DNA from: Larix kaempferi
Lineage: Eukaryota; Streptophyta; Pinopsida; Pinales; Pinaceae
Reading direction: 5' to 3'
DNA: 64,000 bases
NCBI GenBank assembly: GCA_027924585.1
Contig: BSBM01000307.1
Location: 18,461,501-18,525,500, forward strand
A model generated the notes under the pieces. That model was not told where the DNA came from and searched no databases. It saw nothing but the letters and a program-made list of their open reading frames with translations. The position numbers and the translations under genes are program-made. Shown piece by piece: positions 42,926 to 55,293 of the stretch (positions are counted from its first letter, which is position 1; each line of letters opens with the position of its first letter).

Positions 42926-43649
42926 TGTTAACACCCAAAAAGTGCTCACTAGCTCATTTACCACATTATATGGCTCATTTGTCCATTTTCCTACCATATT
43001 TCCATTAAAATCCCAAAAAACCCATTAAAAAGCCTCCAAAAGGCCTAAAATGCCTCCAAAAGGCCAAAAAACCATCAAAATAGCCTAAAAAAGGCTAAAA
43101 AAAACCCCCTTTTCCTCCAAAAATAGCAAAAATCCCCTAAAAAGGGAATAAAAATATAAAATAATGAGGAAAAGGAGGAAAAAACCCTATACAGCTGCAT
43201 AAAACCATGTGTTTCCTAAAACCATGGGTCAGCACTCCACCACCAAAAAACTATAAATAGGTGATGGAGATCCCTTATTCCATATCCACAATCACAAGCA
43301 CCCTTACTCTGCCAAAATCTCTCTCGAAACCCTAGTCCACCTTTGAACTAGTTTCACCTTGAGAGCCACCTTTGGCCCATCCCCAACATTGGAGAAGGAG
43401 AAGGAGCATTCTTGAAGCTTGGAGCATCCTCTTGGACACTGCAAAGGGCTTCACCAACCTTGACACTCAAGGTAACATCAATACAAAGACATTCTTTCAT
43501 TTTGGTGTTTATGCTTTATGCTTGTATTAGAAACAATTTAATTTTTTGTTTATTGCATAATTAGTTTAATATACTGAACTGCTACTAAGGAGTCCATTCT
43601 CCTTAGTAGGTGCTCATTGGCACAAGCTAGGGGTAAAACCCTAGCTACA
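42926..43649 (+). repeat. 3' LTR of element D
   Basis: 724 bp, TGTTAACACCC to CTAGCTACA, followed by the GGTGG duplication at 43650-43654. Confidence 0.95.
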
Positions 43650-43654
43650 GGTGG

Positions 43655-45390
43655 GCTTCATCAAACCCTAGTTCGGGATCCTGTCCAGAAGATCCAGAAG
43701 TTTCAAAGGCAATTTTGAGGGGTCAAATTTTGGAGATTTCAAAATTGAAGTATGCCAGTTTGATCAGCCCAGCAAGACACATCCTTCCATTCATTCGGAA
43801 GTGTGAAAGTCAAAGATTGAATTTTTAGGGTTTCTCCAGCAAACCATAATCAAGCTTCAGATCAAGTTTCAGGGGGATTTGAGGCTAAGGCCTTACATAA
43901 GAAGACTACAAGAAGTCTCGACAGGTATGACTTAAGAAGGTTCAGGTATGTCTTGAAATCTGATTCTTGATTAAGTTCATAATGTGTTTTGTCTTCATGT
44001 TATTTATTAGTACAATCTTGATCAATGTTAGAATTGTCTTATCACCCTAGTAACAGTATGAATGCATGTGAATGATCGAAGACATTCATTGATTAGGGCT
44101 ATATGATTGTACTGATGCATTATGGTATTGTGTGAGGTTGATGTTGTCTGCTAACAAGATACAGGTACATCACAAAAGAAAAATCAAGTTCCATGACCAT
44201 GACATCATGAAGACAAAGACTCATCCATAATCTGTGTTCTACTTACGAGGTATGTATAACTTTGTTATATTATGCTTAACTTATGAGACATGCAGGTTCT
44301 AGCTCAGGATCTCTAAATCATTGAAGATATTGTTTAGGTATGTTGTACATAACTAAGCAGGTATACTAATCCAGGTATGTTTTCCTATGTCATGTTAGAA
44401 TCTTACCTTGTATTGGGATCCCTTATATAAGTATACTTGGCATGATTAGATATGCTTATTCATAAAGTTCGTAATCAAGGGATTATGCATATTATATCTT
44501 GATTGATGATACGCATGAGTAAAAGAAGTCTTCCCTGAAATCTTGAATACTAATGTTTATTATTTATGATCGTGACTATACATATTCAAGACTATTTAGA
44601 TGTTTTGATAATGTTTATAATATACTAATGAATGTATGTTTGTGTATGAGATCATGAGGATAACACTACTGCACACTTGAGCATGCACAGTGGTATAGAA
44701 TGAATAGAAGTTCAAAAGACATTTATAAGACCAAGCGAGAGGCAACCACACAAACTTAAAAGATAAGTATTTGAGTTGTTATTTAAAATAGTAAATGATA
44801 TTGCTTGTAATAGATTATATGCATATTTAGAATATATCACGCTGAGTGTAAACATTCATAGAGCATTGAACAGTATACTACTAATATGCATATGATTGTC
44901 AAACATTCCATTGTAGCTTGTCTAGAATGAAACCTCTTTGCTGACATACTAAGAGTTGTGCACACTCTCGATAGTATGTTCTGGTAGAGATGGAAGGCAT
45001 CTAGATAGCTATTGTATGCATACAGGATATGGGAAAGTGTTGTGCCAAAGTATTGGTCAAAATATTTGCATAACTATGTAAATGATATCTGTATGCATAA
45101 CAGGTTATTATGTCAACATGATTTCATTACTAATCATGTACTTAATTTTGATTTGTAGGAAAGATCATGAAGAATGATGAACACCGAACAAGTGATGGAT
45201 ATTCAACAAGAAGATTTACAAATCAAACAAAATATAGAAGACTCATGGATAGAAGATTCTCTTAGAAAGAAGAAGAGAATCATGATGGGATGTTTGCTCC
45301 AAGTGGCTAGATAAGACCATTCTCTTAATAGTGTAATTAAAGAAGAAGTGTGAATTAGGTTCTGTATGGGTACCCAGGATCGATAGTCAA
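43655..45390 (+). other. Non-coding 5' internal region of Copia C, right of element D
   Basis: Continues the alignment to Copia B (14065-15800), including AGGTATG-rich stretches and CCATTGTAGCTTGTCTAGAATG. No supported coding frame. Confidence 0.75.
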
Positions 45391-46340
45391 TTGATGAGCT
45401 TAATGATCATCATGGGTGATGTGGATCACAACCTTTGCTACAAGGTTGAATATGGTTTCTATACACAGATGAACTGGATGCAAGAAGGAACTCACCACAA
45501 AGTTCGAATGATGTTGAGGTTTATATCAGTAGACCCATCTGACGAGATGGCTAAAGAAATGAAAAAGAAAGATCTCATATTGATGCATTTCTTCCTAGGT
45601 CTGGAAGTATGGAAACTTTCTCAAACAAGGAATGCATGCCAAGAAATATTAAAAGGACTTGAGGTGTTGGAATGACCACTCTTATGGATTCCAACTTGAA
45701 GTTGTTAGGAGATGACCCATCAGAGTTAGTGGATATAACTCTGTACAGTCAAATTATTAGGTCATTGATGTATCTAACATATAGTAGGTTAGATATATGC
45801 TTTGCTGTGAACACCTTGAGTCAGTATCTAGTGGAAACTAGATGTGTTCACCTGATAGTTGCAAAGCATGTGATGAGGCACCTAAAGGATACGATAGACT
45901 TTGATCTATGTTATCTTAGAGATCATGACTTCAGATAGCTACACTGATGTTGATTGGGCAGAAATTGTATCAGACAGGAAGAGCACATCGAGAGGATGTT
46001 ATTGTCTAGGATCAACCATGATCTTGTGGTTTAGCAGGAAGCAGTCTAGAGTGGCTCTTAGCACAAGCAGAATATATGGCTGCTTGCTCTGCTAGTCATG
46101 AAGGATTTTGGCTTCAGGATTGTTTGACTTAAAGATAGAACCAACTGTGATCCTATGTGACAAATAGAGTTGTATCAAGATGACAAGGAATCCAGTGTTC
46201 CATGATAAGTCAAAGAACATAGGGATCTAACAAGATATGATGCAGAAAGGAACTCTAAAGTTTGAATTTGTAACAAGTTACTAATGTACTAACCAAACCT
46301 CTACCTCAAGTAAAGTTTTCCGAAACAAACTTAATATAGT
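45391..46340 (+). pseudogene. Copia RT C-terminus and RNase H remnant, Copia C
   Basis: A more decayed version of the Copia B remnant. Recognisable pieces: KKDLILMHFFLGLEVW near 45570; TTLMDSNLKLL and SLMYLTYSRLDICFAVNTLSQYLVE at 45672-45840; HVMRHLKDTIDFDLCYL; and DRKSTSRGCYCLGSTM near 45970-46020. Frame changes occur near 45672 and 45905-45935, with stops at about 45674 and 45936. The YVDD segment of RT is deleted between 45540 and 45560. The RNase H STAEAE motif is damaged by a small deletion. Confidence 0.85.
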
Positions 46341-46358
46341 TTAGAAGGACCCTCCTCG

Positions 46359-46368
46359 AAAGGGGGAG
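46359..46368 (+). promoter_or_regulatory. Relic internal polypurine tract, Copia C
   Basis: AAAGGGGGAG after CCTCCTCG, as in Copia B at 16915, followed by TGATGTGATAAC instead of an LTR. Confidence 0.7.
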
Positions 46369-46489
46369 TGATGTGATAACTCATGATGAGATTGCCTGCA
46401 TCGACAGTGAGGTCGATGATAAGGATACCTATATTAGTGATGCCGATAGAGAGGTTGGTGGATGGTCCTTAGACAGGATCTAAGGTGAC

Positions 46490-48015
46490 ATGATAGGATT
46501 CCATCATCCTCAATAGAGCCGTAGACATATGTCTTCGAGAATGAAGTCCTTGGTGGACATGATAGGATTGCATCATCCTCAAGAGAGCCGTAGACGTGTG
46601 GTCTCCGAAAATGAAGTCCTTAGTGGACAGATAGGGATTGTATCATCCCTGGACCTTGGTCCCTGAATTGATCCGTAGACGTGTGGTCTCCGAAAATGAA
46701 GTCCTTAGTGGACAGATAGGGATTGTATCATCCCTGGACATTGGTTCCCTGAATTGATCCGTAGACGTGAGGTCTCCAAAAATGAAGTCCTTAATGGACA
46801 GATAGGGATTGTATCATCCCTGGACCTTGGTCCCTGAATTGATCCGTAGACGTGTGGTCTCCGAAAATGAAGTCCTTAGTGGACAGATAGGGATTGTATC
46901 ATCCCTGGACATTGGTTCCCTAAATTGATCCGTAGACGTGAGGTCTCCGAGAATGAAGTCCTTAGTGGACAGTTGAGGGGATTGGATCATCCCTGGACTT
47001 TCAATCCTAAAGAGATCCGTAGACGTGAGGTCTCTGAGAATGAATTCCTTAGTGGACAGTTGAGGGGATTGGATCATCCCTGGACTTTCAGTCCTAAAGA
47101 GAGCCAGAGACGTGAGGTCTCCGAGAATGAAGTCCTTAGTGGACAGTTGAGGGGATTGGATCATCCCTAGACTTTCAGTCCTAAAGAGAGCCGTAGACGT
47201 GAGGTCTCCGAGAATGAAGTCCTTAGTGGACAATTGAGGGGATTGGATCATCCCTGGACTTTCAGTCCTAAAGAGAGCTGTAGACATGATGTCTCTGATA
47301 ATAAAGTCCTGAATGAACATGTAGGGGATTGTATCTTCCCCGGACTGAGGTCCCAGAATTGAGCCGTAGACATGATGTCTCCGATAATAAAGTCCTGAAT
47401 AAACAGGTAGGGGATTGTATCTTCCCTGGACTGAGGTCCCAGAATTGAGCCGTAGACATGATGTCTCCGATAATAAAGTCCTGAATAAACAGGTAGGGGA
47501 TTGTATCTTCCCCGGACTAAGGTCCTAGAATTGAGCCGTAGACATGATGTCTCCGATAATAAAGTCCTGAATGAACAGGTAGGGGATTGTATCTTCCCCG
47601 GAATGAGGTCCCAGAATTGAGCCGTAGACATGATGTCTCCAATAATAAAGCCCTGAATGAACAGTTAGGGGATTGTATCTTCCCCGGACTGAGGTCCCAG
47701 AATTGAGCCGTAGACTGGGTCTCCGATAATGAAGTCCTGAATGAACAGGTAGGGGATTGCATCGTCCCCGGACTTTGGTCCCTGAATTGATCCGTAGATG
47801 TGTGGTCTCCGAGAAGTGGGATTGTATCATCCCCGGACTTTGGTCCCTGAATTGATCCGTAGACGTGTGGTCTCCGAGAAATGGGGATTGTATCATCCCC
47901 GGACTTTGGTCCCTGAATTGATCCGTAGATGTGTGGTCTCCGAGAAATGGGGATTGTATCATCCCCAGACTTTGGTCCCTGAATTGATCCGTAGACGGAT
48001 GGTCTCCGAGAAAGT
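46490..48015 (+). repeat. Minisatellite of 66- to 87-bp units, Copia C
   Basis: At least four unit types in blocks: GACAGATAGGGATTGTATC types (46620-46960), the 87-bp type seen in B (46965-47290), GAACAGGTAGGGGATTGTATC types (47300-47760) and a short 66-bp GGGGATTGTATCATCCCCGG type (47800-48010). All share CCGTAGACrTG(T/A)GGTCTCCG. Reading frames within it are repeat artefacts. The blocks are homogeneous inside and different between, as expected from local amplification. Confidence 0.9.
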
Positions 48016-48029
48016 GATTTTTTTTTATA

Positions 48030-48365
48030 ATGTGGTTACTTGTATCGGTATGGATACTTGTATTGATGATATGGTTACTTGTATCGGTATGGATACTTGT
48101 ATTGATGATTTGGTTACTTGTATTGGTATGGATACTTGTATTGATGATGTGGTTACTTGTATCGGTATGGATACTTGTATTGATGATGTGGTTACTTGTA
48201 TGGGTATGGATACTTGTATTGATGATTTGGTTACTTGTATCGGTATGGATACTTGTATTGATGATATGGTTACTTGTATCGGTATGGATACTTGTATTGA
48301 TGATGTGTATACTTGTATTGGCATGAATACTTGTACTAATGATGTGGATACTTGTATTGTTTTGG
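48030..48365 (+). repeat. Tandem array of 39-bp units, Copia C
   Basis: About eight units of GGTTACTTGTATCGGTATGG followed by ATACTTGTATTGATGATrT; GGTTACTTG lies at 48034 and 48073, period 39. Probably the counterpart of the 36-bp array in B, but placed after the minisatellite instead of before it. Confidence 0.85.
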
Positions 48366-48610
48366 ATACCTATATCGATGACGATGATGATGATCGTGTG
48401 ATGACGATGCTGATGATCGTGTGATGACGATGCTGATGATCATGTGATGATGATGATGATGATCGTGTGATGACGATGCTGATGATCGTGTGATGACGAT
48501 GCTGATGATCGTGTAATGACGATGATGATGATCGTGTGATGACGATGCTGATGATCGTGTGATGACGATGATGATGATCATGTGATGACGATGCTGATGA
48601 TCGTGAGGAT
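48366..48610 (+). repeat. GAT-rich 23-bp tandem array, Copia C
   Basis: GATGACGATGCTGATGATCGTGT units as in Copia B (18740-19160), fewer copies. Confidence 0.85.
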
Positions 48611-48819
48611 CCAGATGATGATATTGTTGTAGTTGTTCATGTGCTGCAGAAGATAAAGACTCAGTACTGAAGATGTTGATGTTCCAGTATTGAAGATGTT
48701 CCAGTAACTGCTTGAGTTACTGATGATGTTGAGAAAGCTTCCAATGATTTATAGATGTATCATGTATGATGTTGATGACTCCTTACTCGTGCAGATGTTG
48801 TTATAATATCCTTCTCGTT

Positions 48820-48828
48820 AAGGGGGAG
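48820..48828 (+). promoter_or_regulatory. Working polypurine tract of Copia C
   Basis: AAGGGGGAG abuts the 3' LTR. Confidence 0.85.
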
Positions 48829-49410
48829 TGTTGAGATATTGTAACTTCAAAGAATATTATATTTGTACTTTATTATTCTGGAGATGTTTCATTCCTCCGT
48901 GAAGATCTTATTGTATATCTGGAGATGTTTATTCCTCCGTCGGAATGTGGTAACTTGGGTTATTAGACTTCCCTAGTGGGGGTCGGCCCTGTATGTGTTA
49001 TGTGGGTCAAAGGGTTATTAGACCACCCTAAAGGGGTCGGCCCAGTCAGTTGTAGTGGGTTATTTAACCCATTGGTTAAATACGAGCCTACATGTTCCGT
49101 GTTAAAGTTAAGTCAGAGTTGTGTATAAATAGAGGAGGTGTATTCCTCATTCCACACACTCACTCACTTGAGGATAGCGCACTTGTGGAGGAGGAGATCA
49201 TGTCTCAGGGTTTCATCTTTGTATATTGCTGGTCATCTATATTGAGGAAGCTTTGCTGGGTTTTCTACCCCGTGAGGGTTTCCCAGGATAAATCTCTGTC
49301 TCTTGTGTTTATGTTGTGCTTGTTGTTTCTTCAGTGATCCTGTATATGCTATTATTGTGAAATGGAATGTAATGCTGCTATTTTCTGTCTTAGCATATTA
49401 AATTTTAACA
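48829..49410 (+). repeat. 3' LTR of Copia C
   Basis: 582 bp, ends TTTTAACA; TATA box at 49124-49131. Followed by ATGAT duplication and the rest of the GAT array. Confidence 0.95.
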
Positions 49411-49989
49411 ATGATGATGATGACGACGATGATGATGAAGATGGTGATGATGATGATGACTAATGGAGATGATGATGATGTTGATGTTGATGATGAAGAA
49501 GATTACGAATATGCAGCACATCATCCTCATCATCATCATCATCTTCATCATAATCAACAACATGATCATCATCATCACCATCATCATCGTCATCATCTTC
49601 ATCATCATCATCATTGTGAGGACGATGATGATGATTATGATGATGGTGGTGGGTGATGATGAATATAAGTATGATGATGAAGATGATGACGATGACGAAT
49701 ATGATCATCATCATCAAAATCATCATATTTGTCATCATCATCATCGACATCTTCATCATCCTCACCATCATCATCATCATCATATTATCATGGTCACGAT
49801 GATCATTGTCTTCATCATCATAATCGTCATCTTCATCATCCTCATCATACTCGTCATCGCCATCTTCTTCGTCATCATCATCATCATCTTCGTATCGTCA
49901 TCATCATCATCAATGATGATGATGATGATGATGATGATGACGACGAAGATGTTGTTGATGATGATGATGAGGAAGAGGGTGATGACGAA

Positions 49990-50020
<31 letters not shown>

Positions 50021-50815
50021 ATGGTGATGAATATGAGTACGATGATGAAGATGATGATGATGTTGACGATCATGATACTCATCATCAACATCATCATCAT
50101 CATCTTCATCATCATCGCCATCAATTTTGATGATGAGGATGATAATGATGATTATGATGACGTTGACGATGAAGATGATGACCTAGATGTTGATGAAGAT
50201 GAGGAAGAAGGACGATGATGATGATGGTGTTGATAATGACAATGATGATGATGACGAAGATGATGATGATGATGGTGATGAGGATGAATAAGATGATGAT
50301 GATGGAGATGATGTTGATGTTGATGAGGATGGTGATGAAGATGATGATGATGATGAAGGTGGTGATGATGAAGAAGATGACGATGGTGGAGATGTTGATG
50401 AGGAAGGGGGAGATGATAATGATGATGAAGATGTTGATGATGATGGTGATGGTGATGATTATGATGATGATCATCATCATCATCATATTCATCATGATCA
50501 TGATCATCTTCATCACCATCATGATCATCATCCTCGTCACCATCATCCTCATCACCATCACCATCATCATCATCATCATCACCATCATCCTCATCGTCAT
50601 CTTCATCACCATTTCCATCATCATCATCACCATCACCATCATCTCATCATCATCAACATCATCCTCATCGTCATCTTCATCACCATTTTCATCATCATCA
50701 TCATCACCATCACCATCATCTCATCATCATCAACATCATCATCAACATATTCAACATCATTGTCATCTCCCCCATCCTCATCAACATCTCCACCATCGTC
50801 ATCTTCTTCATCATC
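49411..50815. repeat. GAT/ATC satellite-like array, right half
   Basis: Continuation of 29469-31845 after Copia C. It has the same marker words (GACTAATGGAGATG near 49457, ATATGCAGCACATCATC near 49508) and the same strand-switching blocks. It ends in CATCACATCTTCATAAACTTC near 50815. Two long direct copies of a CATCACCATCACCATCATCTCATC-like segment lie near 50625 and 50705. Not coding. Confidence 0.95.
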
Positions 50816-53800
50816 ACATCTTCATAAACTTCATGTATCCCCTTGACAAAGGAAATTAAAGAAACCATACAAAGGCATACAATAGCGCATACACGCAAGG
50901 ACGCGTGCATGCTATTCTTAACGCGTGCGCGCTGTCAGTCACGCGTGCATGTGTTCGCACGCGCGCGTGCTTGAATTCAAATTGTTTTTGGCACCCTTGC
51001 AAGCTTGGAATTAGCTTCGGATTGCACCTTTAGGCTCGGTCTGATTTATGCCTGATTTATAGCAGAAAACATCAAATGTTGTAACTTTCGGTTTTTCACA
51101 ACTAGTTCCACATAAGCTCCACGAGTGCACTGCAGATGAAATTGCACATGCTTGTCGAGCTTTGTGTGCAAATTCTAAATATATAATTTTTGAATAGATC
51201 TGTTGTTGTTTTCTATTTTTAATTCATTTTTAACTGCACTCATGTCAAATTTGTAAAAAACATAGGTCGTTTATTTGGCCTATAACTTTTGATTGGCTTA
51301 CCTATTTCGAAAATGGAAGAGAACCCCCACAAGAGCACGAAAATACCTACAACCTAAAAGAAAAAAATATTTTGATTATTTTTAGACCATGATATGGTGG
51401 CTCAACACTTGACCATGTCATTTTGGGGCTTCACTGACTTCGGTAATTTAAAAAAAATATAAATTTGACTTTTAAAATTTTGAAAAAATAGCCTCACACA
51501 AGATTCTTCTGTTGCCCACGCCTCTACATTTTTTTTCCTTGTAAATTGAAAATTTACATAGCAAACGGGTGGCTCAACAAAAACATGTGCATTATGTTTG
51601 ATAAAAAAAATAACATACCAATCTTTGAATAATGACATTTTGGGGTGGTTATACCACTTTTCTATAAATAAAAGTTATATATTCCGCAAGGTCATCTGTT
51701 TTTCTACGTTTCATCTATTTACACCTAATCCAAAAAAGTTTTGTAGGTACCTCTAATAATTCATTTTAATGATAATTTTTTTGTTTTTCCAAAATGTCAT
51801 TATAACTAACGTGTCATAATAGGGTATCATTACCTTGCACCGGCCCACTATCATTGTTCAATAATATCATGATGGAATTTTATCCTATTGAGTTTCTTCT
51901 CTCAAGTTAATTATGCTAACATTTTCTTCCTTCTTTGCATTCTTGCAAAACTAATTGTGAGGTTTCTTCGGTTTACTAGATTCAAGTTGTGACAAATTCT
52001 CACAATTTAACACATGGGATATTTTTCAACCTTTTTTCCCAAAAAAATTTGGCCAATTTGTTTTTTGTTTCAAAAATTATTTTCCCAAATTCCATGGGAT
52101 AATTTCTTTTACTCTAAAAATTGCCAAAATTGCCCCAAAACTATATGTGGAAATCCTTAGAAATTTGAATCTTTTTACAAAAACATTGCCAAACATTTTA
52201 TGGTTGCAAATTTAAGAATTAGTAAGATTTGTCAAGGTTTCTACACTTTGAGAAAATTATGGATCCTTAAAATTTTCCCTTATAGCCACCATCTTATCTA
52301 AATAAAAGGTGGGTCCTATGATAGTGAAGGGGCCTTTGGGATCTCCATTGTTGAGCTTTTTGTAGTTTAGAATAAGAACATAGAGAAAGACAAGGACATG
52401 AATGTTTTTACGAACGTAATATTCCTAGGAAAACTTTGGGCTTTAATATCAATAAAGAGATGGCATTTTTTTTTGTTATTCAATTTGTTGTATACGTTTA
52501 GATTGTTGCATGGTTTTTGCATATGATGGTTTAATATATAGAAGCATATATTAGGTTGTATCATTCGTTATGTTCTCACTTTGATATTTACAATGGTTTT
52601 AACCTCAATATATTAAATGGTGGCTGAATATCTTGTTTGATATCCTCAAGGTGTTGAATTCCAATTATCAAGGAAGTAGTTCTATATAAATTGAAAAGAT
52701 TAACATTAATTACATAATGGATTTGAAACTAAGGGAAAAACTCAAGATGGAATGCAAGATTGCATATTTGTTGAACTAGGAAATTAAATGTGATTTTTTT
52801 GGAAATACCTAGTTTGAAGTCTTCTCTCTTCATCAACTTCTTGTATAACAAATTTTATCTTGATTAAAATTATTCCACTTTAAACATTTTCACATGGCCT
52901 TTATAAACTAAAAGACTGACATAAAAACCTCCTTATTTGAACTTTAATCCAATACTCATATTTTTGGAAGGACCTTATCTATAGTCTTCTCATGCAACAA
53001 ATTTCCTATTCATTAGAGTTGTTTGGCTTTAAACCTTCTCACATGAGCTTCATATCTAAAACATTCACATAGCCTCGTTATTTGATTTGTAATCCGATTG
53101 TTTAGATAAGTAGTTATTTGAACTAGAATGTTAACTATTTATACAATCTAATAACAATGAGCCACACACCATAAGTTGAGACTCAAGATAATCATATTAT
53201 GACGACACTATTCCAAGAACAAATTATGCCCATCAATACTTTTTTAACAAAGAATCAATAAAAACAATATAAGAAATGAAGTACTTGATCTTCATATGAT
53301 ATCAAATCATAATTAATCAATGTTAATATATATTTTTATTAATTACTTTCCAAAAAAAATATTACTTGAATTTTTTTCATAATATTTGTGTAAATTTTTG
53401 AAATTTTTTTAAATTAAAATTTTGTAATTATAAAATAAATTAAAAATAATAATTAATTAATTAAAAAACTAAAAATATTTGTTATTATCATATATATTTT
53501 TTACATAAAAAATTTGTGTTCGCTTATAAGTTATAAAAAAAAAAATAATAATTAAAAAAAATTATGTTGACTAATAAATTACCAAAAATAAAAAGTAATT
53601 AAAAAAAATCATACCTCAAAAAATTTAATTTCTCTAAAAATCCATTTAAAATAAATTTACACTGGTTAACTCAATCCCCAATTTATTATTTAAAGATGTC
53701 AATTACATAAAGTATTCAAATATTTACATTTATAATTAATTGAAATTAATATCACACTAATATAATTACATATATGTTTTTATTTAATTGATTCTTATTC

Positions 53801-53956
53801 CATCTATTTTAGTTTTTTAATTTATATGATATATTCAAATATTTACATTTAATTATGTTTTAGTTTTTCTAATTTTATATGATATATTAAATATTTATAT
53901 TTAAAATAAATATTATACTTTGGTGATTACATATAATGTTTTTATTTAATTAATTC
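50816..53956. other. AT-rich intergenic DNA with one CG-rich patch
   Basis: 50885-50970 has four or five ACGCGTGC/GCGCGCGTG words in 80 bases. The rest is AT-rich, reaching extreme A/T runs at 53300-53950. No gene supported. Confidence 0.5.
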
Positions 53957-54415
53957 TTATTCAATCTGATTTAGTTTTCTAACTTTTATTATTTTATGAT
54001 TTATGATATAACTAATTTTCCTATACATATGAGGATCTCCCCCAAAATATTCTATCAAATTCTGGTCACTGAGAAAATAACAGCCAGTTATCCATTTCAG
54101 CCAAACCAGTGTTTGAAGAGCAACGTATACCCATCTTCCAAAAACCTTTATACCCAACGTTGCGGCCACTACGCTAAAATGCACACCAACACCAAAGCTA
54201 AACCTGTGAAATAGAGTATCAAACCAATCTTGGAATCCTTTGTTCGCCGTTTCTTTAGGGTGTCGGGGAAGTATTAGCCCCACCTTCACCTTCAAATAAT
54301 GAACGGCCTTAGGCGGGGGACCACAGCTGATGGTAACGGAAAGGAACCTAACGAGGACGGCAGATGTCGACGGACGAATGAACGGCCGATAACAATTTTG
54401 TGCGTGAATTTCCAC
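53957..54415 (-). other. Unrecognised 152-codon frame in higher-GC DNA
   Basis: An isolated open frame on the minus strand, in a patch (54050-54400) with clearly higher GC than its surroundings. The middle and C-terminal part has hydrophobic stretches (FGVGVHFSVVAATLGI, YVALQTLVWLKWITGCYFL) that could be membrane segments. I recognise no family and see no flanking exons. It may be a stray exon of a decayed gene or chance. Confidence 0.2.
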
Positions 54416-55293
54416 ATATTATATCATTTTTTTATTTTATATGGTTATCAATAAAGTTTCTATTTTTATATTAATACGGTTATTAAGAAAGTTTACGACA
54501 TTTTACTCCATTCTTAATTCTTTATATATGTATAATTTTTTTTCATTTTCAATTTCAGGCTCAATGTTTACCATCTTTGAATTTTCTTTAAATGGTTTCC
54601 ACAAATTTAACAACGAAGTTTACAAACATCTTATCCATCGCTTTAATTTTACTTTATTTTTTCATGTGAGTTTCATGTTTACATTTTTTAAACGATATAA
54701 ATATATTATTTTTAAATTGATATTGATTAATTATATATTAAGAATATATTTCAAACTTCCTCCATTATAAATATAAATATATTTAAAATGTTAAAGTTGG
54801 TATTATTACCATATTTAATATATAATTATAAATAAAATGTTAAATTTAACAATAATCTAATAAACTACCAAGATTTTTAATTAAAACAAGATAAATAAAT
54901 ATATTTAATATGTTAAAGTTGGTATTATTACCATATTTGATATATAATTATAAATAAATATTAAATTTAATAATCTAATAAAATAATGAGATTTTTAATT
55001 AAAACAAGATAAATAGCAACTCACGTGAAAGTCTTTGCTAAAGGCAATAAACATTAAAAATTAAAAATCCGAAAAGCGCTATGTGCACAAATCCAGTGTA
55101 ATAAAGAAAGAAGAGATTTGTAAGTTGTTTATGTAGACATGAAGTGCTTATTTACTGCAACTCATTAATAAAAGAAAAGCGCTTCCATGGTTTTCTCCCA
55201 GTTGGGTTTTCACATAAAATTTCGTTATTCATTGTGCATGAATGATGTTATGATGTGTTGTGTTATGTTGTTGCATTCTGCATAATAATGAAT
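54416..55293. repeat. AT-rich spacer with a 122-bp tandem duplication
   Basis: GTTAAAGTTGGTATTATTAC recurs at 54790 and 54912, in a duplication of about 122 bp covering 54775-55015. No gene. Confidence 0.7.

Larger units (their letters stand above)
33380..43649 (+). mobile_element. Element D: gag-protease-only Ty3/gypsy-type retrotransposon nested in Copia C
   Basis: 10,270 bp with LTRs of 723 bp (33380-34102) and 724 bp (42926-43649), starting TGTTAACACCC and ending CTAGCTACA. Target duplication GGTGG is at 33375-33379 and 43650-43654. The flanking Copia C sequence rejoins cleanly when D is removed (AAGGGTGGGCTTCATC). The single long frame encodes Gag, a zinc knuckle, a retropepsin and a duplicated piece just upstream of where RT would start; RT, RNase H and integrase are absent. 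It therefore needs enzymes in trans. The LTRs differ by about nine substitutions and a few short indels. Confidence 0.95.
31846..49410 (+). mobile_element. Copia C: second member of the Copia B family, inserted in the GAT array and carrying element D
   Basis: 17,565 bp in total and about 7.3 kb without D. LTRs of 582 bp at 31846-32427 and 48829-49410 differ at about 7 sites. PBS TGGTATCAGAGC at 32428. It has the same plan as B: non-coding 5' internal region, RT/RNase H wreckage (45391-46340), relic polypurine tract, tandem arrays, working tract, 3' LTR. Element D sits inside the 5' internal region with target duplication GGTGG. No gag, protease or integrase is present. Confidence 0.95.

Noticed and set aside
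46814-48424. Repetitive frames in the Copia C arrays
   Set aside because: Same reason: tandem units divisible by three, on both strands.
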